This document shows, in pieces, positions 36,865 through 45,061 of a stretch of DNA of 64,000 nucleotides. A program made the position numbers and the translations under genes. The stretch spans positions 1 through 64,000 of the forward strand of contig NZ_JANHNZ010000008.1 in assembly GCF_024543085.1 (NCBI RefSeq), given 5' to 3'. Position 1 is the stretch's first letter. Every line of letters starts with the position of its first letter. A model generated the notes under the pieces. It was not told the origin of the DNA. It made no database searches and saw nothing but the letters and a program-made list of their open reading frames with translations. The stretch is from Granulicatella seriolae. Its GTDB lineage: Bacteria; Bacillota; Bacilli; Lactobacillales; Aerococcaceae.

Positions 36865-37404
36865 ATGCAAGATTGGAAAAACCTATCAGAAGAGACCACA
36901 AACAAACTATTAGAGCAGTACGAGCCCTTAATTCACCACACCTTAAAAACCATGAACCTAACCAGCTACCACACTGACTATCAGGATCTCTTACAAAATG
37001 GGCGAATCCTTTTAATAGAAGCCTACCTGACCAGTAAGGAAGACGCCTTTGAAGAACCAAGCCGTTACCGCTTCGCCAACTATGCCAAAAAATCCATACG
37101 TTGGATGTGCCTAGACCATTTCCGCAAAACCAACAAAATCTCGCAAAAAGAAGTCATAACCGGCGACCAAGTACTCGTAGATACTCAAGACCTACAACAC
37201 GAGCACGACTACCAAAGCCTAGAATATAAGGAGCTACTAGACAAGATACAAAGAAAACTCAGCCCACATGAATGGCAAGTCTTTCTAGCCCTATTAGATG
37301 AAGAAAAGAGCCGCAAACAAATCGCAGCGGACTTGCAAATAGATCGCAAACGCCTCTACCGCCAACGAAAAAGAATCCAAGAAAAAATAAAAGTTTTTTT
37401 CTAA
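36865..37404 (+). CDS. SigX/ComX-like alternative sigma factor (179 aa)
   Basis: A short sigma-70 family protein with region 2 (about residues 10-90: LLEQYEPLIHHTLKTMNL, DYQDLLQNGRILLIEAY, RFANYAKKSIRWMCLDHFRK) and region 4 (about 130-175: LSPHEWQVFLALLDEEKSRKQIAADLQIDRKRLYRQRKRIQ). The long region 1/3 is absent, as in SigH/ComX of Lactobacillales that drive late competence genes. AAGGAAAAG precedes ATG 36865. It is transcribed away from the ComK-like gene and toward DUF1659-DUF2922-amidase. Function in competence is inferred from family and neighbour. Confidence 0.75.
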   Translation: MQDWKNLSEETTNKLLEQYEPLIHHTLKTMNLTSYHTDYQDLLQNGRILLIEAYLTSKEDAFEEPSRYRFANYAKKSIRWMCLDHFRKTNKISQKEVITGDQVLVDTQDLQHEHDYQSLEYKELLDKIQRKLSPHEWQVFLALLDEEKSRKQIAADLQIDRKRLYRQRKRIQEKIKVFF

Positions 37405-37486
37405 ACAGTGGGACACATGAGGAAGTTCTGACGTTCTTATAGGTGTAGACGTCGACAACTACAAAAACACTTGAGGAGGAAACACC

Positions 37487-37699
37487 ATGTCAACATCATT
37501 TGAAAAAGCAAGCATCGAACTTTACCACTTAGATGCAGAAACTGAAAAGATTAAAAAGTATAAATCACTAGGAAATCTAGTGGACCAAGTACCAGCTGAT
37601 TCCGTTAAGGCTATCGTTGAAGGGATGAATGCCCTGACCAACCAAACTGCCAGCCACGCTATCGTGGTCAATCGCCAACGCCACACGCTGGACAACTAA
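37487..37699 (+). CDS. DUF1659-type small protein (70 aa)
   Basis: A soluble small protein with pattern ASIELYHLDAETEKIKKYKSLGNLVDQVPADSVKAIVEGMNALT, matching the DUF1659 group, whose members are typically encoded next to DUF2922 genes and whose function is unknown. AGGAGGAAA sits 6 bases before ATG 37487. It is 82 bases after the sigma gene and 28 before DUF2922, probably one operon with both. No signal peptide or membrane helix. Confidence 0.75.
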   Translation: MSTSFEKASIELYHLDAETEKIKKYKSLGNLVDQVPADSVKAIVEGMNALTNQTASHAIVVNRQRHTLDN

Positions 37700-37727
37700 T
37701 AGACCATAAAAACTAGGAGGAAACATC

Positions 37728-37955
37728 ATGCCAAAAACAGCCCAATTCTTATTCAAATCAAGCCAAGGAAAAACAAAAATCCTAAACATCGCTAACCCAA
37801 AAGAAGGCCTAGACGAAGAGACAGCCCGCCAAGCCATGGAAAAAATCGCCGCAACAAAAGCCTTCCAAGTAGATGACGTAGAAATCTACCAAACACCATA
37901 CGCCGCTAAATACGTAGAACGTTCTGAAGAACAAATCTTTACAACAAAGAAATAG
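37728..37955 (+). CDS. DUF2922-type small protein (75 aa)
   Basis: The sequence opens with FLFKSSQGKTKILNIANPKEGLDEETARQAMEKIAATKAF and ends VEIYQTPYAAKYVERSEEQIF, the DUF2922 pattern of a short alpha/beta protein. AGGAGGAAA precedes ATG 37728. Its gene follows DUF1659 with a near-identical ribosome site, consistent with equal expression of the pair. The role is unknown; its linkage to a sigma factor and a cell-wall amidase is the only hint. Confidence 0.75.
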   Translation: MPKTAQFLFKSSQGKTKILNIANPKEGLDEETARQAMEKIAATKAFQVDDVEIYQTPYAAKYVERSEEQIFTTKK

Positions 37956-38144
37956 TGCTTTCCAACAGGTAAGGGCTAGGGCTTATCTAATCACTAGCCC
38001 CTTACTAAAAATGACAATCATGAAACGACATCAAAAATTTCTGACTGCTTACAAACATTTGAGTTGCAAGAGACTCTAGCGACTCAAATGTTTAAGCACA
38101 ACACCTAACCAATCTGCTATTACCAATAAAGAAAGGCCTAGCCC

Positions 38145-38903
38145 ATGACCTACACCATTGAACAATCTCTACTTCCCATCTTTCAACAACCCCTACCAGC
38201 CCCAAAATTCATCATCGCCCACGAATCAGGCAATTCCAACAATGTTGGACCCAAGGCCTTGGACAATGAAGTAGCCTACATGAAACGCATGGCAGCAAGC
38301 ACCGGAGTCTATGTATCGCACTGGGTAGGCGGCGGTGGACGCATTATCCAGATTGCCAAAACCGGACACATCCAACACGGAGCAGGGCGCTTTGCCAATC
38401 CCTATAGCTATGCCCAAGTAGAACTAGCCCGCACCAATCAAGCAACCCAATTCCAAAAAGACTACCGAGCCTACATCTGGCTGTTAAGAAAACTAGCAAA
38501 TGAAGCCAAAATCCCCTTAACCCTCAATAGTGGCGCCAGTATCTACTCCCCCGGCATTAAGACCCATAGCTGGGTTTCCAAATACCTAGGAGGCACTTAT
38601 CATGCAGACCCAGACGCCTACCTAGCTTCATTTGGTATTAGTATGCAGCAGTTTGCCCGCGATTTGGAACGTGGCTTGGAAGTAGGCCCACCATCTATAA
38701 CCCCAAACCCAAAGCCCCACTGCGCAACCTGCACCTGCCAATTCACCAAGCAGAATAAAGCCAAGGTGCACGTCGTCGTAAAAGGCGATACCCTGTGGAG
38801 CATCGCTAAACGTTACCAAACAACCGTCACCCAACTAAAATATAAGAATAAAATAGAAGGAAACCTCATCAAACCAGGTCAAGTATTGGACTTGTCCCTA
38901 TAG
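38145..38903 (+). CDS. N-acetylmuramoyl-L-alanine amidase with LysM (252 aa)
   Basis: The Amidase_2 domain (about residues 15-165) contains KFIIAHESGN with the first zinc histidine, VSHWVGGGGRIIQI, the His in IQHGAGR, and a late HADPDAYLASFG. A LysM cell-wall-binding repeat ends the protein (about 205-250: VVKGDTLWSIAKRYQTTVTQLKYKNKI). A Cys/His-rich linker CATCTCQF lies between. No signal peptide is visible, so export would need a holin, lysis or another route, as for phage-like or competence-linked hydrolases. It could act as a fratricin-like lysin released with the SigX-type operon; that is inference. Confidence 0.8.
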   Translation: MTYTIEQSLLPIFQQPLPAPKFIIAHESGNSNNVGPKALDNEVAYMKRMAASTGVYVSHWVGGGGRIIQIAKTGHIQHGAGRFANPYSYAQVELARTNQATQFQKDYRAYIWLLRKLANEAKIPLTLNSGASIYSPGIKTHSWVSKYLGGTYHADPDAYLASFGISMQQFARDLERGLEVGPPSITPNPKPHCATCTCQFTKQNKAKVHVVVKGDTLWSIAKRYQTTVTQLKYKNKIEGNLIKPGQVLDLSL

Positions 38904-38921
38904 CTATCATAAAACACCGAA

Positions 38922-38957
38922 AGTATCTTGTTGCATTTGTAACAAGGTGCTTTTTTT
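38922..38957 (+). terminator. Terminator of the sigma-amidase operon
   Basis: AGTATCTTGTT pairs with AACAAGGTGCT across GCATTTGT, then seven T. Confidence 0.8.
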
Positions 38958-39080
38958 AGTATAATAAAGTGATTATGATCAGTTCACTAACCAAACAGAG
39001 CTACAAGTAGAAAAAAATTAAGGAAGTTTAAATTTTTGCAGAATTAACAAGTCTTAAAGCGAATACATTTAAAGAATAGC

Positions 39081-39108
39081 TTGAAATACTACTGGTTTTT
39101 AGTACAAT
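39081..39108 (+). promoter_or_regulatory. Candidate promoter of the polysaccharide cluster
   Basis: TTGAAA (39081-39086), a 16-base spacer and TACAAT (39103-39108), 89 bases before the first gene. Confidence 0.5.
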
Positions 39109-39197
39109 TGAATATATTAGATGAATTCTGTTTTAATGCTATTTAAGGTAATGATTAAAAAAAGATAGAAACATATTGACTAAGTAGGAGGAGAAAA

Positions 39198-40139
39198 ATG
39201 TCTCAAATCAGCAGAGTAAATGCTAAGAGAAAGAAGAAAAGGGGTTGTTTATTCCGACTTTTGATCATGTTTTGTATTATTTCTATGGGAGTTGTAGTTT
39301 TTTTTTGGAAAGTTTATAGCGATTTAGGAGATACAACCAAAAAGATATATAAATCAATAGAAACAGAGCAAGTGAGGACAGAAGTGGTAAATGTACAAAC
39401 TAAAAAACCTTTATCAATTCTATTTTTAGGAGTGGATACGGGAGATTTAGGGCGAACAGAGCAAGGACGTTCTGATGCTATGATGGTTTTAACAATTAAC
39501 CCCAATAAAAATAAATCAACTTTAGTCAGTATCCCTAGAGATACTAGAAGTGAGATTATAGGTAATGGAACGGTTGATAAGATTAATCACGCCTATGCTT
39601 TCGGTGGGGTAGCTATGTCAGTTAATACTGTGCAGAATCTACTCAATATACCAATTGACTATTATGTGGAAGTTAATATGCAGGGTCTAAGAGAGATTAT
39701 AGCTGCTTTAGGATCTGTTGAAGTCGTACCTAATAATACATTTACTCAAGATGGGTACTCTTTTACACAAGGGATTTCGACTCAACTAGATTATAATTCA
39801 GTTTTACCATTTGTAAGGAACCGTTACTCTGACTCAGATTATGGACGTCAAGAACGTCATCGTCTAGTTATTCAAGCCATCCTTAATAAAGTAGCTAGTT
39901 TGGAGAGTATTATGAAATATAGTGAAATTTTAGCTAGCTTACAAAATAATATGCAGACCAATCTGACATTCCAAGATATTCAAGGATTATTTTTTGATTA
40001 TCGTAGTTCATTGGGTAATCTTCAACAAATACAATTGAAGGGTGAAGGCACCACCATTGATGGAATCTATTATAATATTCCAGATGAAAATCAATATTTA
40101 GAAGTCACTAAACAATTAAGAAGTGAATTAGAACTCTGA
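39198..40139 (+). CDS. LytR-CpsA-Psr family wall-polymer ligase (313 aa)
   Basis: LCP enzymes attach capsule or teichoic acid from a lipid carrier to peptidoglycan outside the cell. A basic cytoplasmic N-terminus (NAKRKKKRG) and one membrane helix (about 19-36, LIMFCIISMGVVVFFWKVY) are followed by the catalytic domain: SILFLGVDTGDLG, RSDAMMVLTINPNKN, VSIPRDTRSEI, KINHAYAFGGV, and RNRYSDSDYGRQERHR with the key arginines. AGGAGGAG gives ATG 39198. It opens the polysaccharide cluster, as cpsA/wzg does in streptococci, but no wzh, wzd or wze follows. Confidence 0.9.
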   Translation: MSQISRVNAKRKKKRGCLFRLLIMFCIISMGVVVFFWKVYSDLGDTTKKIYKSIETEQVRTEVVNVQTKKPLSILFLGVDTGDLGRTEQGRSDAMMVLTINPNKNKSTLVSIPRDTRSEIIGNGTVDKINHAYAFGGVAMSVNTVQNLLNIPIDYYVEVNMQGLREIIAALGSVEVVPNNTFTQDGYSFTQGISTQLDYNSVLPFVRNRYSDSDYGRQERHRLVIQAILNKVASLESIMKYSEILASLQNNMQTNLTFQDIQGLFFDYRSSLGNLQQIQLKGEGTTIDGIYYNIPDENQYLEVTKQLRSELEL

Positions 40140-40213
40140 TAGTAGAAAGATGTAAGTTATAATAATGCATTCTAAATGTTACTTAAATAGCTAAATGTCA
40201 GATATTTATTAAT

Positions 40214-40295
40214 CATAACGGTATAGCGAATACATCACCATAAAGAGGCTAGTTACAAAATAAAGTGTGATGGTTGTGGATACCGTTATGTTTTT
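40214..40295 (+). terminator. Terminator or attenuator hairpin between the LCP gene and the sugar genes
   Basis: A perfect 11-bp inverted repeat CATAACGGTAT (40214-40224) / ATACCGTTATG (40280-40290) is followed at once by TTTTT. Inside it CATCAC pairs with GTGATG, lengthening the stem. It could stop LCP transcripts or attenuate entry into the downstream operon. Confidence 0.5.
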
Positions 40296-40353
40296 ACAGA
40301 AATAATAAAGAAGTTTTGTGCAATAATAAAGAATTATTAGAACTGGATTTTTT

Positions 40354-42186
40354 ATGTATATAAAAAGAAAAATAAAGGTGATGGAGAATTTGTCTAGAAA
40401 TTTAAAAAGAATTATTTTGATAGTTGCTGATATATCAAGTATTGCAATAGGTGGATGGGTTGCCATAGTGTTTTTATCAAGATATGTTGAAATTAGCCGA
40501 GGAAATTACTTAATATTATTAATTTTAGCCTCTATAATGTATGTCTTTATTGCCTATTATCTTAAAATATTCTCAGTGATTAATCGGTTTACAGATTATA
40601 AAGTTTATGCAAAAGTGGGGGTTGCTCTGTTTATTAGCTTCTTTACCACTTATATTTTTTCTGTATTTTTTATAAGCCGCTATAGCAACCGATTTATTTT
40701 ACTTAGTTTTATTTTTACTGTGGGATTAAGCATTGGATTAAGACTTTTATGGAGAATTTATCATGAATATAGTATTCGTGGTAATAAAAATCTGATTAAA
40801 CAAAAAAAGAGAACGCTTGTGGTTGGTGCAGGACAAGGTGGAACGTTATTTATTAGAATGGTTGAAAAAAACCCCCAAGATATTTGTATTATAGGATTAG
40901 TAGATAAAGATCCATTTAAAACCAATACATATATAGATGGAAAAAAAGTAATTGGGACAGAAGAAGATATTCCAACTCTAGTCAAAAAGCATGAAATCGA
41001 TCAAGTCACTATTGCTATCCCGTCTTTACGGCCACAAGACTACGAACGCATCATTGATTTGTGTAACCAAGTTAACGTAAAAGTTACTATTATGCCTAGT
41101 TATGAAGAAGTCTTACAAGGGAAATTATCTGTAAGTAGACTTAGAGAGATAGAAATTGCCGATTTATTAGGCAGAGTTGAAGTCGTTTTAAACCAAGATA
41201 GTATGGTATCTAATCTAAAAGGCAAAACAGTTTTAGTGACAGGGGCTGGAGGTTCTATAGGTTCTGAACTTTGTCGTCAATTAATCAAATTCCAACCAAA
41301 AGAAATTATTCTTTTAGGTCATGGAGAAAACTCTATCTATCTCATTCATAAAGAACTAACCCTCCTTTACGGCAATCAAATCAAAATTATCCCTGTTATA
41401 GCTGATATCCAAGATAGAGAACGTATCTTCTCGATTATCAAAGAATATAGACCGGACCGTGTTTACCATGCGGCAGCGCACAAGCATGTTCCGCTTATGG
41501 AAGAAAATCCTTATGAAGCTGTTAAAAATAATATTTTGGGAACAAGAAATATTGCGGAAGCTTCTAAAGAATATGGCGTGGAAAAATTCGTCATGGTCTC
41601 CACTGATAAAGCTGTAAACCCACCAAATGTCATGGGGGCAACCAAACGTGTCGCGGAAATGATTGTGACGGGTTTGAACGAAGAAGGGAAAACTAAGTTC
41701 TCTGCTGTTCGTTTTGGAAATGTTTTAGGGAGCCGTGGGAGTGTAGTTCCTCTATTTAAAGAGCAAATCGCCAAAGGTGGGCCTGTTACAGTTACAGATT
41801 TTAGAATGACACGGTACTTTATGACTATTCCCGAGGCTAGCCGTTTAATTATTCAGGCGGGAGCTCTAATGCAAGGTGGGGAAGTCTTCGTTTTAGATAT
41901 GGGAGAACCAGTCAAGATTGTTGATTTGGCCAAAAAAGTTATCATGTTGAGTGGATTTTCCGAGGATGAAATCGCCATTGTTGAAAGTGGAATTCGCCCT
42001 GGTGAAAAGCTTTATGAAGAATTGTTAACCAACGACGAGCGAAAAGAAGACCAAATCTATGAAAAAATATTTGTTGGTAAGGTAAGACAAATACCTAGAG
42101 AAACAGTTGATTCCTTTATAGATAGTTTGTCTGCATATGACAAGCTCACTTTGAAAAATAAATTAATAGAATTTGCTAAGGAATAG
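40354..42186 (+). CDS. Membrane-bound nucleotide-sugar 4,6-dehydratase, CapD/PglF type (610 aa)
   Basis: This is the first sugar-modifying enzyme of the cluster, turning UDP-GlcNAc into a 4-keto-6-deoxy sugar at the membrane. Four N-terminal helices (about residues 15-140) precede a first Rossmann region (RTLVVGAGQGG) and the SDR domain with TGAGGSIGSELCRQ at about 290, HAAAHKHVPLME, and STDKAVNPPNVMGATKR, where Met replaces the usual SDR tyrosine as in CapD/PglF. The start is uncertain: ATG 40354 has no ribosome site, and ATG 40381 touches AAAGGTG. It overlaps no neighbour; the next gene starts 11 bases later. Confidence 0.88.
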   Translation: MYIKRKIKVMENLSRNLKRIILIVADISSIAIGGWVAIVFLSRYVEISRGNYLILLILASIMYVFIAYYLKIFSVINRFTDYKVYAKVGVALFISFFTTYIFSVFFISRYSNRFILLSFIFTVGLSIGLRLLWRIYHEYSIRGNKNLIKQKKRTLVVGAGQGGTLFIRMVEKNPQDICIIGLVDKDPFKTNTYIDGKKVIGTEEDIPTLVKKHEIDQVTIAIPSLRPQDYERIIDLCNQVNVKVTIMPSYEEVLQGKLSVSRLREIEIADLLGRVEVVLNQDSMVSNLKGKTVLVTGAGGSIGSELCRQLIKFQPKEIILLGHGENSIYLIHKELTLLYGNQIKIIPVIADIQDRERIFSIIKEYRPDRVYHAAAHKHVPLMEENPYEAVKNNILGTRNIAEASKEYGVEKFVMVSTDKAVNPPNVMGATKRVAEMIVTGLNEEGKTKFSAVRFGNVLGSRGSVVPLFKEQIAKGGPVTVTDFRMTRYFMTIPEASRLIIQAGALMQGGEVFVLDMGEPVKIVDLAKKVIMLSGFSEDEIAIVESGIRPGEKLYEELLTNDERKEDQIYEKIFVGKVRQIPRETVDSFIDSLSAYDKLTLKNKLIEFAKE

Positions 42187-42196
42187 GGTGAAGAGC

Positions 42197-42787
42197 ATGT
42201 ATCAGTATATAAAAAGGATGATTGATATCTTCATGTCGTTTGTAGCGATTATTATATTTAGTCCACTTATGTTACTCACTGCGATTGTGATTAAACTAGA
42301 TTCAAAAGGACCAGTTTTGTTTAAACAAAAGCGGGTTGGAAAAGATAAAACTCATTTTCAGATTTACAAATTTAGAACCATGTATCAAGATACACCAGGT
42401 GATGTACCCACACACCAACTTCAAGGAGCTAAATCCACGATAACTCGTGTCGGAGGTTTTTTAAGGAAATCTAGTCTAGATGAATTACCGCAACTTTTTA
42501 ATATTTTGAAGGGTGACATGTCAGTCATTGGTCCACGTCCAGCTTTGTGGAATCAATATGATTTAATTGAAGAAAGAGATAAGTATGGTGCTAATGATAT
42601 TAGACCGGGATTAACTGGATGGGCACAAATTAACGGTAGAGATGAGCTAGAGATACCTGTTAAAGCAAAACTAGATGGATATTATAAACAACAGATGAAT
42701 TTCTTTTTTGATGTCAAATGTTTTTTTGGAACAATAGTTTCAATAATGAAAGCAGATGGCGTAAAGGAAGGAAGTAATCAAAAATAG
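42197..42787 (+). CDS. Priming sugar-phosphate transferase (196 aa)
   Basis: This initiates repeat-unit assembly by moving a sugar-1-phosphate onto undecaprenyl phosphate. One N-terminal membrane helix (about 9-33), then the family signatures KQKRVGKDKTHFQIYKFRTM, SSLDELPQLFNILKGDMSVIGPRP and RPGLTGWAQINGRD. It is the short PglC/WcaJ-core form. Given the dehydratase upstream, the first sugar may be a di-N-acetyl or 6-deoxy amino sugar phosphate, but the specificity is inferred. ATG 42197 fits AGGGTG upstream; the longer frame has no site. Confidence 0.9.
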   Translation: MYQYIKRMIDIFMSFVAIIIFSPLMLLTAIVIKLDSKGPVLFKQKRVGKDKTHFQIYKFRTMYQDTPGDVPTHQLQGAKSTITRVGGFLRKSSLDELPQLFNILKGDMSVIGPRPALWNQYDLIEERDKYGANDIRPGLTGWAQINGRDELEIPVKAKLDGYYKQQMNFFFDVKCFFGTIVSIMKADGVKEGSNQK

Positions 42788-42832
42788 TTTTTGTATAATG
42801 ATAAAAGAACTTTCTTAGAAGGTGTGTAGTGT

Positions 42833-44023
42833 GTGAATAAGATACTGGTGTATTGTCAATATTATTATCCCGAGCAATTTCGTATACACGACATTTGTGA
42901 AGAGCTAGTTAGGAGAGGATATGAGGTTACTGTAGTTACTGGAATTCCTAACTATCCAATAGGGTCATTTTTTGAGGGCTACGGATTATTTAACCGAAGA
43001 CGAGAAATGATAAATGGGGTCCAGGTTGTTCGGTTACCTATTGTTCCTAGAGGGAAAAGAACTATCCAACTAATGTTCAATTATTTTTCTTATATAGTGT
43101 CTGCTGGTATCTATTCTCTATTTACTAGACAAAAGGCAAGCCACGTGTTTACTTATGGATTAAGTCCAATAACACAGGCCTTGCCAGGAATAATTTATTC
43201 AAAAAGAAAAAAAGTAAAAAATATCCTTTATGTATTAGATCTTTGGCCTGAAAGTGTTACTGCAACCACCTCACTAGAAAACAGAAGAATTATCTCTTTT
43301 ATTGAAAGAATGGTTTCTTATATCTATAGACATTATCAGTATATTCTAGTAACATCCGGAGGTTTTTTAGAGTCAGTTAATAAATACAACCAGAATGCAG
43401 ATAACCATGTGGCTATTTGGCCACAATATGCCGAGGAAACCTATTATCCTGTACCGAAAACTAAACCAGAAATATTTACAATTTTATTTGCTGGGAATAT
43501 TGGAGTTGCTCAAAATATGCACTTGTATCCGAAAGTGGCCAAGCTACTTAAGGAAAGGGGTTATATGTTCCAGTTTAAAATTATTGGTGATGGACGAGCA
43601 AAACAATCCTTAGAGCAACAAGTTGAAACGGAAAGAGTTTCTGAGTATTTTGAAATTTTACCTCCAGTTCCAGTAGATCAAGTTAAGTATGAAATGGCTA
43701 AAGTAGATGTAGCGATTATTAGTTTAAATGATGACCCTATGGTTGGGAAAACAATACCCGGAAAATTGCAATCATGTATGGCGTGTGGAATGCCTCTCTT
43801 AGTGTCTGCAAATGGTGAAGTGGCAGAAATTGTGGAAAAATCTAATGCTGGGTTGGTCTCCAATGCGGATGATGCTGAGGCTTTGGCAGAGAACATTGTC
43901 AAGTTTTTACAATTAACAAGGGAAGAATTGGAAATACTTGGTAAGAATTCGTACGAGTATTATCAAAACAATTATGATAAAGCAAAATTATTAGATCAAC
44001 TAGAAGAGTATTTAAACAGATAA
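42833..44023 (+). CDS. GT4 glycosyltransferase, WbuB-like (396 aa)
   Basis: A GT-B fold transferase: N-terminal ILVYCQYYYPEQFRIHDICEELVRRGYEVTVVTGIPNYP and a C-terminal donor domain (ILFAGNIGVAQNMHL, KLQSCMACGMPLLVS, EIVEKSNAGLV). This layout matches WbuB, the presumed L-fucosamine transferase encoded with fnlABC in Gram-negatives and with capEFG-type genes elsewhere. The capEFG-type genes directly follow, which supports transfer of N-acetyl-L-fucosamine. The start is GTG 42833 (next codons AATAAG), behind a weak ribosome site. Donor specificity is inferred. Confidence 0.82.
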   Translation: MNKILVYCQYYYPEQFRIHDICEELVRRGYEVTVVTGIPNYPIGSFFEGYGLFNRRREMINGVQVVRLPIVPRGKRTIQLMFNYFSYIVSAGIYSLFTRQKASHVFTYGLSPITQALPGIIYSKRKKVKNILYVLDLWPESVTATTSLENRRIISFIERMVSYIYRHYQYILVTSGGFLESVNKYNQNADNHVAIWPQYAEETYYPVPKTKPEIFTILFAGNIGVAQNMHLYPKVAKLLKERGYMFQFKIIGDGRAKQSLEQQVETERVSEYFEILPPVPVDQVKYEMAKVDVAIISLNDDPMVGKTIPGKLQSCMACGMPLLVSANGEVAEIVEKSNAGLVSNADDAEALAENIVKFLQLTREELEILGKNSYEYYQNNYDKAKLLDQLEEYLNR

Positions 44024-44038
44024 TAAAGGGGATTAATT

Positions 44039-45061
44039 ATGTTTACAGACAAAGTACTTTTAATAACAGGTGGAACAGGTTCATTTGGCAACGCAGTTTT
44101 AGATCGTTTCCTAGATAGCCCGCTAAAAGAAATTCGTATCTTTTCTCGTGATGAAAAGAAACAAGATGATATGAGAAAGAAGTATGCCAATGATAAGATT
44201 AAGTTCTTTATTGGTGACGTTAGAGACTTGGATAGTGTGAGAAATGCAATGCATGGCGTGGACTATATTTTCCATGCGGCAGCGCTAAAACAAGTACCGT
44301 CCTGTGAGTTTTTCCCTATGGAAGCCGTTAAAACCAATGTCATCGGTACAGATAATGTCTTAACAGCGGCTATTGAAGCCAAAGTAAAAAAAGTGGTTTG
44401 TTTGTCTACTGATAAAGCAGCTTACCCAATTAATGCCATGGGAACTTCAAAAGCGATGATGGAAAAAGTTTTCGTTGCAAAATCAAGAAATGTAGATCCA
44501 GAACAAACATTAATTTGTGGAACCAGATATGGAAATGTTATGGCTTCACGTGGGAGTGTTATTCCTCTATTTGTTGAGCAATTAAAAAATAAGAAACCTC
44601 TAACCGTAACAGAAGGAACCATGACTCGTTTCATGATGAGTTTAGAAGAAGCTGTTGATTTAGTCCTCTTTGCATTTGAAAATGCGGAACAAGGGGATAT
44701 TATGGTTCAAAAAGCGCCAGCAAGTGATATCAACACCTTAATCCAAGCAATTCAAACAATCTTTCATACAAATGAAGAAGTGCAACATATCGGAATCAGA
44801 CACGGTGAAAAAATGTACGAATCTCTTCTAACAAAAGAAGAAGCCGCAAATGCCATCGATATGGGAGACTTCTACAGAGTCCCTTCAGACAAACGTGATC
44901 TAAACTATGGCAAATTCTTTGATGAAGGAAACGTTGAAGCCATCACTTTAGAAGAATACAATTCAGACAATACAGAACAATTAACAGTAGAAGAATTGGC
45001 TGAGAAATTACTAGCCTTACCATACATCAAGAAAGAACTTGCTAAATGGGGGAATGCTTAA
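44039..45061 (+). CDS. capE: UDP-GlcNAc 4,6-dehydratase/5-epimerase, CapE/FnlA type (340 aa)
   Basis: First step of UDP-N-acetyl-L-fucosamine synthesis: C4,6 dehydration with C5 (and C3) epimerisation. SDR motifs: TGGTGSFGNAV at about 9-19, HAAALKQVPSCEFFP and STDKAAYPINAMGTSKA with Met in place of the SDR tyrosine, as in CapE. The C-terminal RHGEKMYESLLTKEE is also typical. It is soluble, without helices. The stop TAATG overlaps the capF start by one base, so CapE and CapF are coupled. Confidence 0.93.
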   Translation: MFTDKVLLITGGTGSFGNAVLDRFLDSPLKEIRIFSRDEKKQDDMRKKYANDKIKFFIGDVRDLDSVRNAMHGVDYIFHAAALKQVPSCEFFPMEAVKTNVIGTDNVLTAAIEAKVKKVVCLSTDKAAYPINAMGTSKAMMEKVFVAKSRNVDPEQTLICGTRYGNVMASRGSVIPLFVEQLKNKKPLTVTEGTMTRFMMSLEEAVDLVLFAFENAEQGDIMVQKAPASDINTLIQAIQTIFHTNEEVQHIGIRHGEKMYESLLTKEEAANAIDMGDFYRVPSDKRDLNYGKFFDEGNVEAITLEEYNSDNTEQLTVEELAEKLLALPYIKKELAKWGNA

